The notes beneath the pieces are model-generated. The model did no database searches, was not told where the DNA came from, and saw only the letters and a program-made list of their open reading frames with translations. From the NCBI GenBank assembly GCA_024180945.1, contig JAKSGN010000037.1, forward strand, positions 2,671,501 to 2,735,500: DNA of 64,000 bases, given 5' to 3'. Positions 56,406 through 64,000 of the stretch are shown one piece after another. The DNA comes from Macrophomina tecta (lineage: Eukaryota; Ascomycota; Dothideomycetes; Botryosphaeriales; Botryosphaeriaceae). Within the stretch, counting starts at the first letter, position 1, and each line of letters starts with the position of its first letter. Position numbers and translations under genes: made by a program.

Positions 56406-56805
56406 ATTTTATGATTCGTCGTGGCTTTGCGAAAGGAAGTTCTTTGATGCGATACGTAGAGCGGATTTATAGAAGTGTGGGATTGTCGTGTAGCAAGAGT
56501 CGGTTAGATCGCCATAGTAAAATACATATTAGCCGAACGTAGCATTGCCAGGTTGATGTGCTTCCGCCCGTGCTCCCGCCCGTGCTATCGCTTAGACGTC
56601 ATGCCTGTGATGCGAACGGCGGGTTTGCCGGGAAATCCCGGGAACTCAAGCTGCGGGCGGCACACGGCTGACGGTATCCTATGAATTCCAGTTGAGGCCT
56701 TATCAGGCCAGGTGTCACAAAAGTCGCGTCTAGGTCTACTGCGGTCCGTGCGTGCCGGGGCGTGAGGTGCGGGGTGCGAAACTGTTAGGAAAGGATGCCT
56801 TCCTC
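56406..56805. other. Upstream of the regulator, no gene seen
   Basis: Contains no recognised domain. GCCCGTGCTCCC/GCCCGTGCTATC direct repeat at about 56,567-56,590. Ends at the hAT target duplication. Confidence 0.45.
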
Positions 56806-56813
56806 GTCAGGGC
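56806..56813. repeat. 8-bp target duplication of hAT, left
   Basis: GTCAGGGC, identical to 60,129-60,136. Confidence 0.85.
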
Positions 56814-59800
56814 CAGGGTGGTCAACAATCAAGTACGCTTGCAAGGCCTTACTTGTTACTTGCTAACAAACAAGTAAGTTTGGCCTTTCTGAAGTCGCAA
56901 ACAAGTAAGGAAAATTTTCTGGTAAACTTGCAAGGCCTTGGCCTTCCTTGTTAGATAAGATAAGATAATACTGCGGAGAATTGAGTGATATTGCAAAGGG
57001 GTAGGTGACCATTATCATGAGGTTTTTCATGGTGGTTTTGCCCCAAGCGGTTAGCGCGCCCGGATCAACCCCTTAATCCGGGCCCGGAGTCAACTTTAGC
57101 CCGCCCGGCCGACGCGTCTTCTCCCAAATATCTGCACGCGTTTCCACACGACCTACCCCCAATGGACCACAGCAACGCCCACAATACGCAATCCGACGTT
57201 ATGTCAAGCATCAGCGACACCGAATCAACCATTGCCAACGCGGGGGGAACGTCGCAAACTTCTGCGTTGTCATCTATGCCCGAAAACCTCACCGAGATTG
57301 GCGTCAGCCTTGGTCTCCAGCCCCCCCATAAGCGCCGCCGCACATACGCACCTCTTAAGGACTGGAAGAACTTTCCGCTTGACCCTAAACGGCATGCGGG
57401 CTACACTATTGCACTGGATTCGAAGCGCGGTCTCGCTAGCTGGGTTCATAAGTACGGCGTGCGCGTGCAGCACACGCGTACTGGCCGTATTATGTGGCTC
57501 TGCGGGCTCTGCGATAAGGATGGGAAAGTGTATATGACTGCAGTCGATAAGGCACAACGAGCGCCGCTTCGCACATGGAAACGGTACATAAGATCGGCAA
57601 GGACGGTTCAATAGAGCGGCAGAAGACAGGGAAGAGCGTAATGGAGCTTCTACAGCGCCCATAAGCCGGCAACCTCGTCACACGGTTTAATGCTACTGAA
57701 TGGAGGAGGGCGTATATGCGCTGGATCCTACTCGATGACGTGTCGTTTCGCGGCGCTACATCGCCCAATTTCCGCAATATGTTCAGTACAGCTGCTCCCA
57801 TTGTAAGTCGCTTTATTCCGCAGAGTCATAATACAATTACAGCGTGGCTTGGCTTAGAGTACGGTCATGCCTTTGCCGCCATGCTTGCTGCTCTGCAGAG
57901 CGCTACATCCGTCATCTATATTAGTTTCGATGTATGGACGTCAGACTCCAAGAAAGCCTACTTGGGCATTATCGCGCACTTCCTCGACGCCTCATACACG
58001 CGCCGCAACGTCCTTCTCGCCCTCCCGCGCCTTCGCGGCCGTCATAATCATACTCGTATTGCTGAAAAGCTTCTTGAAACGATTAAGCGGTACGAACTGC
58101 ACGCAGATGACTGTGCACGGCTTGGCTACTTCATGGCGGATAGTCATACGGTTAACGACGCCGCACTGGAAGCTCTAAGTAAGCAGTTGCCTGCTATCAA
58201 TGTCAAGGAGCGGCGCCTGCGCTGTACCAATCACATCTGCAACCTTGGAGCCGCCGCGGCCATATACGGTGTTGATCGGGACTGTATTCAGACGTTATTG
58301 AGGAGGTTGAGGACGAAGAGCGTACGCATGCGCAACGCACGCGCCGACGCCATACTGCCATAACAACTACATCACAGGCCAAAGAGGGTAACGTTTCTGA
58401 GGACTCAGAAACTCGCGTACAGCGCTTGCAGGAAGCTGTGGCTTCCAAAGTACTTACAGAGCTTCAGAAGCTTGCGGCGTGGCGTAAGACTGGCCCAATA
58501 GGCAAGTTGCACAACATCATCACGTCAATACGCTCCTCTTCAGTCCAAAGCGACTTCTTTGAGGCCATACAACGCGCGCTGGCTACACATGACGACGTTA
58601 TATATAAGCCTGTAAGCGATGGAGGCGTGCGATGGAACTCTATTTACGATATGGCAGAGGTTGGTGAGTGCTCCCACTAATATTTGGAGATTCTTATATA
58701 ATTTTAGCGGGATATCTCCCGTAATACGCAAGACTTATTAGAACGACTAACTAATACGGCTAAATAGGTATGTAACTACTTTTAAGTCCCCTAGGAGATC
58801 CATATATAAATTTAGCTCTACATCTCCGCTATTCGTTAGTACTAGTTTAACTAACTTTCGTAGCATGCGACAAGCTTCGTATACCGATCGATACCTACTG
58901 CCGGGAGGTCAGCAAGGCTCCTCGTAACGCCAGCGAGTATAATGTTGCCGACGATATGCTTTCTGAGGAGGAGTGGGACGAGATTACGCAGCTGAAGGAG
59001 CTTCTAAAGCCTTTCAAGCAGACCACAATGCGCCTGGAAGGCTCTGGCAGTAATGGAGCGTTTGGCTCGCTATGGGAGTCGCTTGTATGCATGGAAGCGA
59101 TGCTATCAGCTTTGGAGGATAAGAAAAAGCAGCTGAGTCTTCAACCCAATACTCATTTGAAGGCGTGCGTCAATTTGGCATGGAAGAAGATTAACACCTA
59201 CTATAAGAGGAGCGACAAGACACCAGCCTACAGAGTAGCCGTGGCTCTTCATCCTTGCCTACGCTTCGCGTGGTTCAGGAAGCATTGGAAGAACTTTCAG
59301 CAATGGCAAAAAGACGCGAAGGAGGCAACAAAGCAATGTATTTGAACTACAAGCGTTGCTCCGCTGATAGTACTCCAGTGCAGCCAACCGGCCGCAACTA
59401 CTCGCCCAGCGGTGATATCAACGTTCTCGACGACATATGCCTTAACCTCGTGCCTGATGATGACTCTGACCTCTTCAACGACGAATATGACCGCTTCTTT
59501 AACGCCCCGCCTGAAAAGGACCATCGTAAATACTTATATAACTCATTATAGTGGTGGAAGGAGCGTGCGGATGCGTATCCAACGCTTAGCCGGATGGCGT
59601 TTGATCTTCTCTCATGCCCACCTACGTCATGCGACGCTGAACGGGTCTTTAGTGCTGCAGGCGACTGCTTCAGCGGCATACGAAACCGTCTACGCGACGA
59701 TATAGGTGAGGAGCAGATGGTTATGAAGTCTTGGCTACGCGAAGGACTCATCAGCCTTTATGGTTTTGGGGGAAGCGAGAGGGAGGCCGCATGAGCCTCA

Positions 59801-60128
59801 TGGATGCGTGTTCATACTTCAACACCGTGGCATTACCCGATTAGGATGTGTGATAGGCAATTGAGCTTCCTCGCATCGCTGCAACGTCCCCCAGCGTCCT
59901 CCAGCGTCCCTGAGGGAAGGGCGGGATCCTCTGCGAAAACTGTATGGGGCTCTCCGGCGTTCCCCGCCGCTTTTCTCAACACCAGTACAATTACCCTTTG
60001 GGAAGCAAGTTTATCAAGTTTACTTGTATGTTTGCAAGGCCTTGCAAACAAGGCAAGGCTAGGGGTGCCCAGCAGGCAAGTAAGGCAAGTTGAGACCCCC
60101 AAACTTGCCTTACTTATTGACCACCCTG
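56814..60128 (+). mobile_element. Complete hAT transposon (3,315 bp), coding frame decayed
   Basis: Inverted termini begin CAGGGTGGTCAA on both ends, and a perfect 8-bp duplication GTCAGGGC flanks them; CAGGG-type ends and 8-bp duplications define hAT. Subterminal regions (56,826-56,960 and 60,000-60,115) are full of CAAGTAAG, CAAGGCCTT and similar motifs in both orientations, likely transposase sites. It lies between two paralogous regulator pseudogenes. Confidence 0.9.
57162..59794 (+). pseudogene. hAT transposase, broken by frameshifts and stops
   Basis: Starts at ATG 57,162 (MDHSNAHNTQSD). BED finger: WLCGLCDKDG, then after a 1-base loss near 57,552 the His pair HMETVH. An in-frame TAA at about 57,662 follows LLQRP. 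The catalytic part reads YISFDVWTSDSKKAYLGIIAH (57,918-57,985), FMADSHTVNDAALEAL (58,130-58,180), and LRCTNHICNLGAAAA. Another frameshift near 58,295. Then DGGVRWNSIYDM (58,617-58,655), an apparent intron starting GTGAGT at about 58,662, LKELLKPFKQTTMRLEG (about 58,990-59,045), and the C-terminal dimerisation region (WKERADAYPTLSRMAFDLLS, SCDAERVFSAAGD, to 59,794), with a TAG at about 59,549 in place of CAG. All hAT domains are present, so the element was complete before decay. Confidence 0.82.
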
Positions 60129-60136
60129 GTCAGGGC
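60129..60136. repeat. 8-bp target duplication of hAT, right
   Basis: GTCAGGGC, partner of 56,806-56,813. Confidence 0.85.
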
Positions 60137-61451
60137 GAGCGTTTGCAAGGCCCTGTTGTGCCATGCACGCCGTATCCTTGGAGGCATTCAGCCTGCACCA
60201 GCAATGATGCGACCGGAAAAGCTAGGACCCATCAGCATAAGATGCGTAACGATCCCTATGAAGGGGCTACTGTTTTCCCACTCGATGCACACCAAAAAAT
60301 CGTTTAGCGAGTGTCAGCGAAGTCCATGGTCTTGCAAGCTGCATCAACTGTAAGTCTCTTTCATCCCCACGCCTTCTGTTGCCTTTTAACGTCTTTTCTC
60401 GCACAGTCTAGTTAGAGCACAGACTAATCTCACTTAAGTAGTACTGTTCTTTGCGCATTAGAAAGCGGCTTTGGCTGCACATGATGCTTCCTGAACGATC
60501 GCAGATGCTCCTAATATTTCCGCAGTCTACATCTCGCTACGTATATCCTAGCTTAGTCTTGCTCCCTTTAAGCACCTCGCTCTTGTTTTCAAAGATGCAT
60601 TCCCTATCATGACCTTTCTCGCACTAGTAAGATGGGATAACCGCGAATCTGCCCTAGCTTGAGAGTCGCTTCGTCTTACTAGTGTCGCTGGTCCGTACGC
60701 AGTATTACTCGTAAACGTTCCAAATCAGAACGGTCGAACACGTTAGACCCCTTATACTGCTCCAGTAATTGCTTACATGCCACTGCCGCCGTCCGATTTC
60801 CCTTTTCCCCGATAGCGCTAAGTCACCTTGCAAACTTCCTCACAATTTTCGTAATATCACGACGTTCAACCGCCTTGCAGACCGTGTGATGCTCCTCGGC
60901 TGTGAACTCAAGCATGAGAATCTTGATCGCCTGCATCAAACAGTAAACTATGCACCACTATGGGGTGTTCTTGTACAGCTACACAGTATCCGGAGAAACT
61001 TCGCTCTCGGTCTCACCTGGGAGAAGGTAAGAAATACCGCAAGCAGCCATGACAGACTTAGAGGCGTATGCCTTATCGGTGATGTTACGTTCTTCGGCCT
61101 GGTCAACGGAGCGCACGTTGAAGCGATCAAAGTAAGGTCAATTAAGCAGCATCTTGGAATAATAGTAGCAGAAGCCAAGAATGATGCGCTCGCGGGTCGG
61201 TTGGTAGTCGCGTTGGTCAGTCCCGAGAATTAATCGGTGCTGGGTAGGAAGGAAGTGTGAGGGCTTGCACCCGGTGCGTTCGCGGGTATGCAGTGGCATT
61301 GCTACCTACAAGAAGACTAAGCTGGAGAGAAAAGGAATAGATAAAAGACGAGGGCAGTGCGAGTAATATACGCCCTGCGCACTGACTACTTTCCAGATTT
61401 GGCATGTTCTCGAACTTTCTCGCTCCCTCCACTGGCTACCTGCCGCAGGAA
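60137..61451. other. Unassigned region with one plus-strand frame
   Basis: A frame at 60,769-61,233 (154 codons; FNRLADRVMLLGCELKHENL, then GDVTFFGLVNGAHVEAIKVR) reads like real protein, but no family was recognised and the upstream context shows no clear promoter. It could be an exon of a decayed gene. Confidence 0.3.
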
Positions 61452-62777
61452 TCATCCAAGGCATCCTACGGGTCCAACCCGTGACAGGAAGTGGTACCAT
61501 TGGTTAATCTCGTGGTTCAAAGAGGCAGTTTCTTCGAGAAAGCGCTGCCATGTTATGGAAAGTCCAATTATTTGGATCCGTTCGAGTCCTGGTACAACTA
61601 AAATAGAGTCGATTACTGGTGAAAGCTTCAGCGCATGGATATGGTGCACAAGATGGTCGCCGTCATCACCACGCCAAGGTGCATGTACTAGATGCGAAAA
61701 TTTAGCAGCTACTGCAAAGACCAAGTTAAGTACAGTTCTCGATTGTTCGGATGTTTCCGCAGGATCCTCAGACTGCATCAACAAGCTCTGCCTAGTCAGC
61801 AGCGGAAAGAAGTCATGGACACTTTCCATATAGCAACCAACGAGTAAGTTGGCCTGGTCCATTGGAGGCAGTTCGTATTTTCCAATGCGCTCAAATGCCA
61901 GCGTGGTCTCCTCATCCAAGTGATGTGGAAACTCTAGGATAGAGCCGTGGTTACCAATTTCGGCTGCAGAACGTGACGACCTAGCCGCTTCAAATAAGTG
62001 ATCATTTCCAGCATAGATGTGCTTCAGACTCTGGGCCCACAAAATCCTAAGACACTTCTTGCTGAAGTTAGGGGCGGTCGCAGATTCCTCGCGGTAAGCC
62101 TCCTCAGCAGCACGATCGGCCGGCCTCCCTAAGCCATAATGCCATTCATCGGGCGAGATCGAGAATGCTTGTCATTATTTTCATGAGCACCGGATATGCT
62201 CTGCTTGTTTTCTATGGCTTCAGTCGCAGAGGGGAAACAGTCATCATCAACAAGCAACTAACCCCCATATAGTGCGTCAGTAAGTTCCTACAGTACCGTA
62301 ACATGGCAGACCCCTGATCAGAACTTCTCTAATTCTTAGAAGAGCAGTAGATTGGTCTTCAAAAGAAAATAGCCAGTGATCATACATACCTCGGATTCAA
62401 GGTGTTCTAACTGCTTCCGAATAGGCAGGGGGAGGGAAGTCAAAGAACTGGCCTCGCAGATTAGCTTTAGTAAGCGATCACCGCGTTCGGTCAACCTAAG
62501 GTAGTTAGCGAACGAGCTATAAATAATATATAGTAACCTATCTCTTGTCTCTTTCCCTTCTTCTATTTGGAAAAGTGCATGGGACCTGGCATTTTTCAAA
62601 GCGCTCACAGGCTGGGGTCGTGCCACTGCACCTAATTTTTCTAGGTCTATATTCGGCACAGGCTTTACCGGCTCTCTTTGCGGCAGTGCCATTAGATGCT
62701 GCAGGCCCTATGGGCGGGCGTATTGCTGGGATTGAAACTTTTCCAGCAGAAGCTGTTATTGAATGTCAGTCGCTCAT
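61452..62777 (-). pseudogene. Second Zn2Cys6 regulator, paralog of the one at 54,723
   Basis: From ATG 62,777 (MSD, then TGA at codon 4, then ITASAGKVSIPAIRP) the frame parallels the start of the first regulator (QPSASAGKVAISALRP). The zinc cluster reads ACAEYRPRKIRCSGTTPACE, with the second Cys changed to Tyr and another to Phe (ERF). A helical exon (ERGDRLLKLICEASSLTSLP ... LEHLESE) ends at the same intron position as in the paralog. The regulatory domain (62,042 to about 61,580) has LPPMDQANLLVGCYMESVHD and LNLVFAVAAKFSHLVHAPWR, then runs into unrelated sequence after ERIQIIGL. Missing C-terminus, one stop and lost zinc ligands make it non-functional. Confidence 0.72.
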
Positions 62778-64000
62778 GGTATTAGCGCGATGGTAGGTGC
62801 TGGAGGGTTGACAGTTGCGTTTAGTTTAAGGTTATCAGTAGTGAATGAAGGGTAGGTTCAGAAAGCCTCTTCTTATCGTACCTTGGCTGGCGCGGCGCTA
62901 ATGAATTTCCCTACACGTGATTTTCAAACGGTCAGAAAAGGAGTTCTAAGCATATGATAGCCGTTTCTGGCTTTTAGAACCTACGAAGGAAGTTTGACTC
63001 ATTGGTTACTTTGCGCAAACTGATCCGGTAATTAATTGGGGTGTATAGTTGAGTAGTAGGAAATGTGCGTCTTCATTGCCCTTTTTAGGTCATAGTGCCG
63101 AACTCCTCATGTCGATCGAAACATCAGATGTGCGATTTGTCTCATTGTTACCGAATAAGTCTATTCTCCCTCTTCAGTTCACCACTGTCTATCTTCAATT
63201 GTGCAGCTGTCTCGCTTGTTGACAAAACCTTTATCGCCCCAAGCAGCTATTTTCATCTTGGCAACGGTCTTTTCGGTGGGACGCCGTGAGCCGGCACCTT
63301 ATATTGACAAGATTATCACCGGTATATTAGTGGACCTGTGTCATTTCTTGTAGGTATGAAACTGTGCCAGCAACCGAAGGTGGTTCTTTACAGATGCTCC
63401 GCATGGTGCATTCGGATGCTTACTGGTGCCCAACCCGCTCCCGGCCGTAAAATTCCTATCCCACGTCTCTGAGCCCTCTAGCTCCCATCATTAACTTGCT
63501 CTTGTTATCGTTATCTCGTAATCATTAGAGTCTTGCGTCTGTCTCAGCGAGAGGCAAAAATGGGAGTCCAAGCGGATATGTTGGATCAATCACGTGTTTC
63601 AAGGTCTCCTTATTATCACACCACATCGCTTAGCTACAATCACTCGTATAAGAGGCGGTCGGGTCACCAACCCTCTCCATCCTCATGCCAATCAATGCCA
63701 ATTCATCCCATTACTACTGAATAAGCTGTCACATCACTTGTTCCAACACATAGGCTGCTGAAAAGAGTCAGACTGCGGAGCTGTTGTACCGTGTTCTCCG
63801 CGAGGAATTGAAGGCCCATGGACTTTCGAAGGAGTGGGAGATAGACGACCCCGATAGCAACCCAGTCTACCAAAAACTCTTGCACCAGTCCGCATGATGT
63901 ACGTAAAGCACCAACCAGTGGAGTTCATGGACCATCTGCCACTGCTCTCTCGGAGACTGTCCCGCACGGGTAAACTCTCCTCAGGGTTCCCGGTGTACGA
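62778..64000. other. No recognised gene to the window end
   Basis: Promoter side of the second regulator and further sequence of ordinary composition. Short frames (63,095-63,289; 63,533-63,724; 63,703-63,967) have no domains. No RIP signature and no gypsy remnant that could be the far side of the break at 27,350. Confidence 0.4.

Noticed and set aside
1..64000. tRNA and rRNA genes
   Set aside because: I looked for GGTTCGA-type T-arms and rRNA-like stretches and found no candidate with a believable cloverleaf. A tRNA scan could still find one.

Overview
The window looks like nuclear DNA of a filamentous ascomycete (Pezizomycotina). Evidence: genes with short 50-90 bp GT..AG introns, Zn2Cys6 transcription factors, a fungal rhodopsin/SAT4-type membrane protein, a DUF3435 tyrosine recombinase, Tad-like LINEs, and long stretches mutated by RIP (CpA/TpG almost gone, TpA and in-frame TAG/TAA everywhere, CpG kept). 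It is a repeat-dominated accessory region with few intact host-type genes. No rRNA, tRNA or CRISPR array was recognised.

Layout. 1-12,565: a RIP-destroyed island holding two pogo/Tigger transposase relics around two Ty3/gypsy chromovirus relics. 12,570-14,600: remnant of a hAT transposase (minus). 14,614-22,566: a Tad-like LINE (RT, RNase H, TCA-repeat tail) split by a complete but decayed Ty1/copia element (minus, 310-bp LTRs, GTAGG target duplication). 22,804-24,215: a multi-exon fungal rhodopsin-type membrane protein gene. 25,220-27,350: a gypsy element (5' LTR and gag), RIP-mutated and cut off abruptly. 27,351 onward: composition switches sharply at a TTAC(N7)A motif, followed by a five-exon DUF3435 tyrosine recombinase gene (27,862-30,184), the arrangement expected at the 5' end of a Starship giant transposon. 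31,561-31,816: a pogo fragment. 32,158-32,969: a single-pass membrane protein with a Cys-rich ectodomain. 33,419-35,236: an unrecognised 605-residue protein. 35,914-42,916: two LINE copies forming a 1,074-bp inverted repeat, one an internally deleted ORF1/ORF2-tail derivative. 43,343-44,952: an F-box/ankyrin gene broken by an apparent inversion. 45,062-45,441: a MULE-like MITE with 9-bp target duplication. 46,690-47,851: a Zn2Cys6 regulator, probably truncated. 48,720-50,576: a pogo element with an open transposase frame but a lost catalytic Asp. 50,795-52,153: a LINE tail and a zinc-ribbon ORF. 52,416-52,860: a solo LTR. 54,723-56,405 and 61,452-62,777: two paralogous, frameshifted Zn2Cys6 regulators either side of a complete 3.3-kb hAT element (56,814-60,128).

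Interpretation. If the DUF3435 gene is a captain, everything from about 27,351 to the right window end may be cargo of one giant mobile element inserted into an older RIP-silenced gypsy copy; the right end is not in the window. This is inference: DUF3435 genes also occur outside Starships. The contrast between fully RIP-mutated repeats on the left and nearly identical unmutated duplicates on the right is the other major message.
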